From Candidatus Caldilinea saccharophila (GTDB taxonomy: Bacteria > Chloroflexota > Anaerolineae > Caldilineales > Caldilineaceae), in NCBI GenBank assembly GCA_016710365.1, contig JADJVW010000007.1:142084-206083 (forward strand): 64,000 bases of DNA, read 5' to 3'. Below, piece by piece: positions 36,914 through 44,097 of the stretch (position 1 is its first letter; each line of letters opens with the position of its first letter). Position numbers and translations under genes: made by a program. The notes beneath the pieces are model-generated. The model had not been told where the DNA came from. It worked only from the letters and a program-made list of their open reading frames with translations, and did no database searches.

Positions 36914-39037
36914 TTACAAAGGCAGGCGCACCACAAAGCGACTGCCTTTGCCTGGCTCGCTTTCAACTGTCACCTGCCCGCCATGAAGATCGACCAGGTG
37001 GCGCACGATAGCAAGCCCGATCCCTGTCCCTTCATAATGGCGCGTCAGCCCTGAGTCCAACTGAGCAAAGGGACGGAAAAGCATACGTTGCAACGCTGCA
37101 TCGATGCCGATGCCTTCATCCCAGACCACAAAGTGGACGACTTTTTGCGCGGGCAGTGCGGTCACTTCCAGACCGACGCCACGCGGCTCGGGCGTAAATT
37201 TGATGGCGTTGCTCAGGAGATGAATCAGAATCTGACGCAGGCGTCGCGGATCGACCTGCATGACGAGATCGGCAGGCTGAATCGTATACGCAGGGGGCGT
37301 GGCGCCCGGCGACAGCATCGCCTTCATCGCATGCAATGCGCTCTGGCAGACTTCGTCGATCAGCGTCATCTCGTAGTTGAGTTTGACCGCGCCCGCCTCC
37401 AGACGGGTAAGGTCAAGGACTTCATTCACAAGCTCCGTGAGCTTGCCGCCACTCTGGGAGATCGTCGCCAGCGAATGTTTCTGTTGCGCGTTTAGCGGCC
37501 CATAGGCTTCGTTCAGCAGCGCCTCGGCGAGGCCGATGACGCTGGAAAGCGGGGTGCGCAGTTCATGGCTCATCGTTGCTAGAAACTCACTTTTGGCGCG
37601 AGAAGCGGATTCCGCCTCGATTTTGGCCTTCATGAGCGTCTGTTCAGCTTCGCGACGCATCGTAACGTCGTTGATGGATGACAGGATGGCCTCTTCCTCA
37701 GCATATTGGATCGGCACAGCAGAGAGTAACGCCCAGAAAACTCGGCCGTCAAGCGTACGCAATTGCACCTCGTAGTCTGGCGCTGCATCTTCTACGCTGA
37801 TTTTTGAAAAAAGCAGGTCGCTCTCTTCTTTGTTCACAAAGAGATCGGGCAGGCGACAGGATTGCTCAACAGAGTTGGGAATGGCGAGGAGGCTGCGCGC
37901 ACGATGATTTGCATACAGCAACACACCATCAACCGCGCTGCTTACGATACTCGGAAATGGCGCATTATCGACCAGCGTGCGATAACGCTGCTCACTTCGA
38001 CGCAGGGTTTCCTCCAGCCTCATGCGATCGGTCGTGTCGCGCAGCACAATCAGCCGTCCGTTCAATTGGCCGTTGGCATTCATCAGAATGGTGGTGCGGA
38101 CATCAAGCTGATGGGCGACGCCATCTTTGTAGATGACAACGGCATCATCCTTGCTTTCGACAAACGTATGCACCACTTCCGGTGCAAACAACTGTTCCAC
38201 CCTCTCACCCACCAACGCACTGTGCGCGGAGAAAAAATCGTATGCCGCCGGATTGGCATCAACCACTCGATTCTGGCTATCTGTCACCAAAAGCACATCG
38301 CTCATCTGTTCAAAAAGGACGGTGCGCGCCACAGGTCTAAGGTCGAGCAGCCCCGTCCGAAAGATCGCCCAGGCCAACAAAACGCCGGTCACCGCAAATG
38401 CCAGTGGCGTCCAATCGAAACCAGGGATAGGGTTGGCGCCGGAGAGGTACACGACATTCGCTATCCACGGGACGGCGGTCGCCGCCATCAAGATGATGGC
38501 CTGCTGCCGGTATACATCTTGATAGATGATAATTTTTCTAAACAGGATGACCGTAGCCGCCAGAATTAACAAATAAAGATAGCCAGTGGAAATCCAAAAC
38601 AGGGGGCCATGCCCATAGACGGACTCCAGACCAAAGGGCGATTCAACCAACTCCACGCGCGTCCAGAAGAGATGATGAAGATCGTTGGTGAACACGGCGA
38701 CGACAGCCAACATCGGCACAACGCCCAGCCAATACTCCCGTCTCCGCAACATATCGCTGGAATGACCCGCATAGCGCACGACAAACAGCAAGTAGAACAC
38801 CGGTAAGGACTGAATCGCAATGTGGCTAAACTTTGAAACCATCATCTTGGCGGTGAGCGTAGGCGCCGCACTTTCGACCGCTTCTGCAATTCCCCAGAGC
38901 GCGGCGGCCACTAAGAGTCCCGCCAATGGCTGCGCTCCAGGCGTCGTGCGCCGATGCCACGCAAAAAAGGCCACCGCTAACGCGATCAGAGCGGTTTGGA
39001 TATTGATGTAAGAGACAAACTCAAACGACCAAAGCAT
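36914..39037 (-). CDS. 7TM-PAS sensor histidine kinase
   Basis: 707 residues. Seven N-terminal membrane helices (about 8-245) match the histidine-kinase 7TM sensor region. They are followed by two PAS domains (about 255-375 and 385-500), a HisKA dimerisation domain with the phospho-accepting His in ATMSHELRTPLSS, and an ATPase domain with NAIKFTP (N box), DEGIGID (G1) and GTGIGLAIVRHL (G2). No response regulator is adjacent, so it is an orphan kinase here. ATG 39037 (GGAG upstream) is chosen over 39220, because the extra 61 residues are Cys-rich and unlike the family. Confidence 0.92.
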   Translation of the reverse strand: MLWSFEFVSYINIQTALIALAVAFFAWHRRTTPGAQPLAGLLVAAALWGIAEAVESAAPTLTAKMMVSKFSHIAIQSLPVFYLLFVVRYAGHSSDMLRRREYWLGVVPMLAVVAVFTNDLHHLFWTRVELVESPFGLESVYGHGPLFWISTGYLYLLILAATVILFRKIIIYQDVYRQQAIILMAATAVPWIANVVYLSGANPIPGFDWTPLAFAVTGVLLAWAIFRTGLLDLRPVARTVLFEQMSDVLLVTDSQNRVVDANPAAYDFFSAHSALVGERVEQLFAPEVVHTFVESKDDAVVIYKDGVAHQLDVRTTILMNANGQLNGRLIVLRDTTDRMRLEETLRRSEQRYRTLVDNAPFPSIVSSAVDGVLLYANHRARSLLAIPNSVEQSCRLPDLFVNKEESDLLFSKISVEDAAPDYEVQLRTLDGRVFWALLSAVPIQYAEEEAILSSINDVTMRREAEQTLMKAKIEAESASRAKSEFLATMSHELRTPLSSVIGLAEALLNEAYGPLNAQQKHSLATISQSGGKLTELVNEVLDLTRLEAGAVKLNYEMTLIDEVCQSALHAMKAMLSPGATPPAYTIQPADLVMQVDPRRLRQILIHLLSNAIKFTPEPRGVGLEVTALPAQKVVHFVVWDEGIGIDAALQRMLFRPFAQLDSGLTRHYEGTGIGLAIVRHLVDLHGGQVTVESEPGKGSRFVVRLPL

Positions 39038-39315
39038 CGTTGGCTCCGGGCAGCCATGAAGAAGACACAAGCACGACACAAAATATAGGGAAATGCTATC
39101 GTTGTGTTTCTCTTGGCAATCATCCTGAATCAGATGGGGCACAACAGATGGATAGAATCGCTGTCCGGCACAATTCTCACAGGTTGACTGTCCCCACTGT
39201 AAATAGCGCCCTCTACCCAATCATCATACACCGAAACATAAAAAAGAAATCCAAACATCATCGTATGAATGCAGTGTGCTTTGACTGATTGTTCAATCCC
39301 TACCATTTTTAGCAC

Positions 39316-39344
39316 TTGACAACCAAAGGAAAGTGCTATACTGT
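39316..39344 (+). promoter_or_regulatory. Promoter of the FtsK-like gene
   Basis: TTGACA (39316-39321) followed by TACTGT at 17 nt, or TATACT at 15 nt. The transcript start would fall at or just before the SOS box. Confidence 0.6.
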
Positions 39345-39351
39345 AAATAAA

Positions 39352-39363
39352 GAACATTTGTTC
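39352..39363. promoter_or_regulatory. LexA (SOS) box, GAAC-N4-GTTC
   Basis: GAACATTTGTTC is a perfect match to the Bacillus-type LexA/DinR half-site spacing. It overlaps the expected transcription start, 27 bp before the FtsK-like ATG. LexA bound here would block initiation. Confidence 0.65.
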
Positions 39364-39390
39364 TATTCTTAGTTTCGGTACGGTGACCAC

Positions 39391-40539
39391 ATGGCCAATC
39401 GTAGACGCACCCTGGAAATGCAAGCAGACCGCATTGAAGCCGTCCTCGCACGACATCGCGTGCAAGCGCGCGTGGCGGGCGGCACAGTGACGCCACGTTT
39501 TATCCGCTTTCGCCTGGTTGCCGATGGTTCGACGCGCGTCAACAAGATCACAGCGCTCGCCGATGAGATCGCAATGGAGCTGGATCGACGCGAGGCGCGC
39601 GTTTATCGGGAGGGCGCCGCGATCCAGGTGGAGGTGCCACGCACGCAGCCCGAGCCTGTACGCCTTCTTCCCTTGTGCGACGGGCTTGGCGCGATTCCCG
39701 CGCTGACCGCTGTACTGGGCCTGGAACAAGACGGCACACCATTGTTGCTGAGGTTGCCAGCGCCAGAAGTGGCTCATGTGCTCGTCGTGGGGACAACTGG
39801 CTCCGGCAAGACTGCCCTGGCGCGATCGCTGCTCGTATCGCTTGCTATGCATAACCGGCAAAGCCAGGTGCAACTCGTCTTGATCGACCCCAAAGGCCGC
39901 GGCTTTGGGCCACTGGCCGGTCTGCCGCACACCCTGGGGCGCGTCGCCAGTTCACCCGACGCGGCCGCGGAGCGGTTGCGCTGGCTTGTGGAGGAAATGG
40001 AACGCCGCGACCGCCTGGCAAGCAATCGCCCGGCGCTGATCGTCGGCATCGACGAATTAGCCGACCTGTTGATGACCGGCGGCGCACCGGTCGAAGCGCT
40101 GTTGACGCGGCTCAGTCAGCGCGGGCGTGAAGCGGGCATCCATTTAGTGGCGTGCACTCAGAAGCCAACAGCGCAGGTGCTCGGCGGGGCGATGAAGGCC
40201 AATTTCCCCGTGCGATTGGTCGGCGCCGTCGCCAGCCGCGACGAGGCGCGCTATGCCACTGGCATTTCCGACAGCGGCGCTGAGAAGTTGGAAGGCAAAG
40301 GCGATTTTCTGCTGATCGCCAAAGGAGAAAGCGTCCGCTTTCAAGCGGCCTGGCTTGGCCCTGAAGACATGGATAGTGTGTGCCTGGTGCTGCGTGAAGG
40401 CATCCGCGGGCCGCGACGTTGGTCCGGCAACCCGTCCCAGCCCGTGGATGCCACGCCGCCCCGTGTTGTCGAATCATCCGCGCCGCGCCCGGAAAGCAGC
40501 CGATGGCGCGCTGCGTTGCGCAACGCGGAATATGCGTAA
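39391..40539 (+). CDS. FtsK/SpoIIIE-type DNA translocase motor (soluble, short)
   Basis: 382 residues. Residues 20-90 resemble the FtsK alpha domain (VAGGTVTPRFIRFRLVADGS). A RecA-like motor follows with Walker A GTTGSGKT (134-141), Walker B IVGIDELADL, and RLSQRGREAGIHLVACTQKP. It lacks the membrane-anchoring N-terminus and the C-terminal gamma domain that reads chromosome polarity. It is therefore not the cell-division FtsK, and more like motors in DNA transfer or repair. The promoter carries an SOS box. A small membrane protein gene follows and could supply the missing anchor (inference). Confidence 0.85.
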   Translation: MANRRRTLEMQADRIEAVLARHRVQARVAGGTVTPRFIRFRLVADGSTRVNKITALADEIAMELDRREARVYREGAAIQVEVPRTQPEPVRLLPLCDGLGAIPALTAVLGLEQDGTPLLLRLPAPEVAHVLVVGTTGSGKTALARSLLVSLAMHNRQSQVQLVLIDPKGRGFGPLAGLPHTLGRVASSPDAAAERLRWLVEEMERRDRLASNRPALIVGIDELADLLMTGGAPVEALLTRLSQRGREAGIHLVACTQKPTAQVLGGAMKANFPVRLVGAVASRDEARYATGISDSGAEKLEGKGDFLLIAKGESVRFQAAWLGPEDMDSVCLVLREGIRGPRRWSGNPSQPVDATPPRVVESSAPRPESSRWRAALRNAEYA

Positions 40540-40542
40540 CTC

Positions 40543-40661
40543 GAAACACTGTGAAACTTGAAACACCGTGAAACTTGAAACACCGTGAAACTTGAAACAC
40601 CGTGAAACTTGAAACACCGTGAAACTTGAAACACCGTGAAACTTGAAACACCGTGAAACAA
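40543..40661. repeat. 17-bp tandem repeat, seven units
   Basis: Unit gaaacaccgtgaaactt, at 40543, 40560, 40577, 40594, 40611, 40628 and 40645. The central copies are identical; the first and last differ slightly. It lies between the FtsK-like gene and the small membrane protein. Confidence 0.95.
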
Positions 40662-40695
40662 CAGAGAACCTGATGAAGTCGAAGGAGAAAACTGC

Positions 40696-41154
40696 ATGAA
40701 ATTTTGGGGACTGGTAGCGATTATCTTGGTGGGGGTGTTTGCCTTCGTCGTCGGTCAACGCCTGAGCGCCGATGCCGTCGGCATGGCAATCGGCGTGTTA
40801 TTTGGCGTGCTGGCTGGGGTTCCTGCTGCCCTGCTCGTGTTGGCATCTGGACGCAGACGGCAAGAAGCGGAGTTCGAGCAAGACGAGGATGAGGAAATCG
40901 TGCAACCTTACGGCGCAGGACGTAGAGGCCGTAACCAAACCGCATACGGCGCGTTGCCGGCGCAGGCGCCAGTGATCGTCTTTGCGCCCCCAGCCGCGGC
41001 GCCACCCGCAGCTCCGTATGGCTATACGAATCAATACGTCGCACCGCACCCTTCCCAGCAACACGCACTGCCAGGCCCGACCGCACAGCCCGTCGATGCC
41101 AGGCGCGCGTTCAAAATTGTGGGCGAGCAGGAGGAGTGGATCACCGAGTGGTGA
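40696..41154 (+). CDS. Small two-helix membrane protein with Pro/Ala-rich tail
   Basis: 152 residues, no family recognised. Two hydrophobic helices (about 4-22 and 28-50) are followed by an acidic patch (FEQDEDEE), a Pro/Ala/Tyr-rich disordered stretch, and an ending FKIVGEQEEWITEW. ATG 40696 has a strong GAAGGAG site. It follows the FtsK-like motor on the same strand, separated only by a tandem repeat, so it may be in the same SOS-linked unit. Confidence 0.7.
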   Translation: MKFWGLVAIILVGVFAFVVGQRLSADAVGMAIGVLFGVLAGVPAALLVLASGRRRQEAEFEQDEDEEIVQPYGAGRRGRNQTAYGALPAQAPVIVFAPPAAAPPAAPYGYTNQYVAPHPSQQHALPGPTAQPVDARRAFKIVGEQEEWITEW

Positions 41155-41163
41155 ACGCCGACG

Positions 41164-42051
41164 CTAGAACGATGTATATTTCTCGTAGCCCGCCTGGGGA
41201 ATTTCACTCTCAGGCGGGCGCTTTACTTCATGTGCGTCGAGACTGTACATGTCGCCATGCGCCAAAGTGTGAATCTCAACGCCCTTGATCTGAAAGGGTT
41301 GATCGAGGGGTGTATCGTACAAATTACATTCCTCAATGTGCGCCCCATCGACGATGAGTGCACTGCCGGCGCCGAAAACCTCGAGTATGCTGTTGGCATA
41401 GAGTACAACGCCGGTGTCAGGGTCAAGCGCAACACCGATCAAGAAGGGATTATAGGCGACTGCGGTCAACAAGCGCGGCAGATGCGTCCGAATGTTCGTC
41501 CCCGCCTCCCCGTCGCAATCGACAGTCATCCGGTTGACAATGCCGAGTCCTGGTGCAAAGCGAATCAGCGCAGGGGTGAGAGGTGATTCTGCGCCGGCTG
41601 GGGCGTCCGCGGCGACGACCATGTGCTGGCTCATGACCGCGCCGCCCTGACCCACCCCACAGATGACGCGGCCACGTGCATTGACGCGGCGGATGGATTG
41701 AGCAACTGGCGTGCCGCCAAGCAGCCCCACGAAACGCAATGGGTTGCCATCTGTGATCAGGATGCCGGTGGCGCTTTCGACCAGATTGACCAGCGTAGGA
41801 TCGTGTGCAGCGCGACGGTCATCGGCGCGCAACAGTTCGACCCACTCCACTTCTGCAGCAACCAGCCACCGGCGAAAACGTTCGGCGTGGATAGCGTCAG
41901 ATGCTGCGGAGGACACGATCAAAATGCGGGCGCCATAGCCGCCCGCTTCGTCCCAGAAACTCTGTAACATGCGGGCAAAGGTTGCTCCTCGGTAAGCGGC
42001 CCCATGAACATGATCAGGCCGCGTGAATCCAGGTGGCACGGGTGCAGGCAT
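41164..42051 (-). CDS. Cyanophycinase-like (peptidase S51 fold) protein, active-site serine missing
   Basis: 295 residues. Overall order matches cyanophycinases: ILIVSSAAS, ITDGNPLRFVGLLGGT, then the nucleophile-elbow position, then APGLGIVNRMTVD and ALIVDGAHI. At the elbow, where active enzymes have GTSAGA, this protein reads CGVGQGGAVMS. The serine is therefore replaced by Gly134 (with Gln135 next). The downstream catalytic histidine region (DQHF in active enzymes) is DCDGEAG. It is probably a non-peptidase relative that keeps the fold. ATG 42051 has AAGGAG upstream. Confidence 0.85.
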   Translation of the reverse strand: MPAPVPPGFTRPDHVHGAAYRGATFARMLQSFWDEAGGYGARILIVSSAASDAIHAERFRRWLVAAEVEWVELLRADDRRAAHDPTLVNLVESATGILITDGNPLRFVGLLGGTPVAQSIRRVNARGRVICGVGQGGAVMSQHMVVAADAPAGAESPLTPALIRFAPGLGIVNRMTVDCDGEAGTNIRTHLPRLLTAVAYNPFLIGVALDPDTGVVLYANSILEVFGAGSALIVDGAHIEECNLYDTPLDQPFQIKGVEIHTLAHGDMYSLDAHEVKRPPESEIPQAGYEKYTSF

Positions 42052-42107
42052 GTGGTTATTCTCCTTCTTGTAAACCAATCGTGCTGATGAATGCGGCGGT
42101 CGCCTGC

Positions 42108-42803
42108 TTACTGTGCACTTTCTAGCTGTGCACTTTCCAACTTTCCACTTTCCGGCTCTAAAAAATGCAGGGAGCTAAGCAGGCTACGGAATAATTGTTC
42201 GGTTTCAGCGCCGTCAGCCTGATGGGCAAGCGTCGCCAGCAACAGTTGAGAGCCGCTCGCGTCCAGCATGGCAGCCTGATAGCCGTCCACTTCTCCGGCA
42301 GGCGTCGCCATCGAGTAGTGGACAAAAGCAGCCGGCAAGCCATCGCGACGGAGGTCGGCGTCCAAGCGGGCGGTGATATCACGGACGCCCTGTGCGTCGG
42401 AAAATTGTTCTGTTACATCGAGCAAATACTGCTGCAAAGAGAGGTCGTTGCGCGGCAAGGCGGCGATGCTGAAACGCATCGGGCTCTGCTCAAAAGTTGC
42501 ACCACCCTGCCAGGCCACCACCAGCGGCGCCAAATACACCATCTCCGCAGGCTGCTCGCCCGTCCACACTTGGGTTGTGTATTGCCAGTCTGCGGGCAGC
42601 GTCAATGTAAAAAGGTCGGTGGCAACCACGCCGCCGGTCATCGCAGCAACTTTGTCGCCGGCGTGTGCGGTGCCCATCGGCGTCGCCACCGGTGCAAGCT
42701 CGGCGGCTGGCGGGGCGGGGCGAGTCGCAGCCCAGCCCATAAAACCCAACGCGGCCAGCACCAACATGCCAACGACGACAAGCACCAGGTTCTGTCTTTG
42801 CAT
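42108..42803 (-). CDS. Hypothetical exported protein
   Basis: 231 residues, family not recognised. A signal or anchor helix (about 6-26) leads to a Pro/Ala-rich linker and a globular domain from about 58 (TDLFTLTLPADWQYTT, ARLDADLRRDGLPAAFVHYS), resembling PsbP/LpqN-like folds only in outline. The last residues, KLESAQLESAQ, are encoded by a gtgcactttc-type repeat, so the C-terminus has grown into repeat DNA. Endonuclease III lies 25 bp upstream on the same strand. Confidence 0.65.
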   Translation of the reverse strand: MQRQNLVLVVVGMLVLAALGFMGWAATRPAPPAAELAPVATPMGTAHAGDKVAAMTGGVVATDLFTLTLPADWQYTTQVWTGEQPAEMVYLAPLVVAWQGGATFEQSPMRFSIAALPRNDLSLQQYLLDVTEQFSDAQGVRDITARLDADLRRDGLPAAFVHYSMATPAGEVDGYQAAMLDASGSQLLLATLAHQADGAETEQLFRSLLSSLHFLEPESGKLESAQLESAQ

Positions 42804-42827
42804 GGGTCGTTCCTTCGAGCAGGATGC

Positions 42828-43484
42828 TTACGCTTGTGACGATGGACAGAGCCGGCGGATCGCGCAAGCGATGCAATTGGGTTTACGCGCGTCGCAGACG
42901 CGACGCCCATGAAAAATCAGGAGGTGCGAGAGGTCGATCCACTGATCGCGTGGGGTGATTGCCATCAAATCTCGCTCAATTTTCTCGGGGTCATTTTGAG
43001 TGCTCAGCGCCAGTCGCTGCGCCAGCCGCCTGACATGCGTATCGACCACGATGCCGTCGCCGATCTGGTAGGCCGTGCCCAACACCACATTGGCGGTCTT
43101 GCGCGCTACGCCGGCCAGTGTGAGCAGATCCGCCATATTGTCAGGCACCACGCCATCGTATGTCTGGACGATCCGCTGGCATGATTCCTGGATGTTTTTG
43201 GCTTTGTTGCGATAGAACCCAGTGGAATGGATCATCTCCTCCACTTCGGTGCGGTCCGCCTCGGCAAACGCGCGTGCGTCCGGATACCTGGCAAAGAGCG
43301 CAGGGGTCACTTTGTTGACGCGTTCATCCGTACATTGCGCCGACAGAATCGTGGCAACCAACAATTCCAGCGGGCTGCGATGGTGGAGCGCACATTGCGC
43401 ATCGGGATGTTCGGCGTGGAGCAGCGCAAGGATCGGGCCGATCCGTTCGGTCGCAGGGGCGGCGGCGGTCAATTCCGTGCTCAT
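42828..43484 (-). CDS. nth: Endonuclease III
   Basis: A 218-residue DNA glycosylase/AP lyase that removes oxidised pyrimidines in base-excision repair. The helix-hairpin-helix with catalytic lysine is LAGVARKTANVVLG, and the catalytic aspartate is in VDTHVRRLAQR. The [4Fe-4S] cluster cysteines have the classic spacing (CDARKPNCIACAIRRLC). SAQCTDERVN is also conserved. Full length. Confidence 0.96.
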   Translation of the reverse strand: MSTELTAAAPATERIGPILALLHAEHPDAQCALHHRSPLELLVATILSAQCTDERVNKVTPALFARYPDARAFAEADRTEVEEMIHSTGFYRNKAKNIQESCQRIVQTYDGVVPDNMADLLTLAGVARKTANVVLGTAYQIGDGIVVDTHVRRLAQRLALSTQNDPEKIERDLMAITPRDQWIDLSHLLIFHGRRVCDARKPNCIACAIRRLCPSSQA

Positions 43485-43507
43485 AGCATAGCTTCCTTCA
43501 CCAAAAA

Positions 43508-44008
43508 TCAGGAATAGATCGGCTCGGTGCGCACGCGATAGTCCGAATCGTCGATGCGTTGCCAGGGATAGTGAATGAAATCCTCAGTTACCTGCACGTA
43601 ATGTTCTGGTTCATCTTCGGTGAAGACGCTGCTTTCCTTTTTCCAGTGCAGCACGGCGATCTCAGGGTAGCCGCCAGCAATTTCGATGCGGCCTTTGACC
43701 GCCATAACGGTGCGTCCGCGATACCACAAGTTGTCCACGACCAGGATTTTGCGGTCGCGCAGGCGGTCGTCAGAAGGGAACTGCACAAAACGCGGCCAAC
43801 TCAATGTCGTCCGCTGGCTTGGGTTCTCGGGGAAAAGCACCGCGGCCGTCAGCACTTCCTTCATTTTCAACGCCTCGGCAATCATGCCGCCCGGAATAAT
43901 GCCGCCGCGCGTGATCGACAAAATTGCATCATACGGTGTGTTCAGTTTGAAGATCAACTGACTGACCAGTTCCTCCAACTCACTCCAAGAAAGGTAAACA
44001 TGTTTCAT
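43508..44008 (-). CDS. Phosphoribosyltransferase-like protein
   Basis: 166 residues with the type I PRTase fold: ILSITRGGIIPGGMIAEAL (first loop) and a beta-strand plus PRPP-loop region ILVVDNLWYRGRTV. In active enzymes that loop is usually DDxxxTG. Here the second Asp is Asn and the TG is replaced by RG, so PRPP binding may be altered. Similar proteins are annotated as xanthine/hypoxanthine-type PRTases. The gene is 23 bp upstream of nth on the same strand. Confidence 0.82.
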   Translation of the reverse strand: MKHVYLSWSELEELVSQLIFKLNTPYDAILSITRGGIIPGGMIAEALKMKEVLTAAVLFPENPSQRTTLSWPRFVQFPSDDRLRDRKILVVDNLWYRGRTVMAVKGRIEIAGGYPEIAVLHWKKESSVFTEDEPEHYVQVTEDFIHYPWQRIDDSDYRVRTEPIYS

Positions 44009-44097
44009 GGGTTTTGCTCCACTGTGTAGGGCGGCGCCAATTTCAGACGACCTTTATCGCGCGCGATGACTTTTGATCGCGCAGGCAAGCGCGCTGA

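Larger units (their letters stand above)
39038..39390. other. Divergent intergenic region with SOS-type control on the plus side
   Basis: It separates the histidine kinase and the FtsK-like gene. The recognisable elements are the plus-strand promoter at 39316-39344 and the GAAC-N4-GTTC box at 39352-39363. Nothing clear is seen for the kinase. Confidence 0.6.

Noticed and set aside
40474..40758. Minus-strand repeat proteins (FKFHGVSSFTVFQVS pattern)
   Set aside because: All three frames are simply the 17-bp tandem repeat translated on the opposite strand.
39391..41154. Integrated conjugative element or prophage core
   Set aside because: There is an FtsK-like motor but no integrase, relaxase, replication or structural genes, and no flanking tRNA or att repeats.
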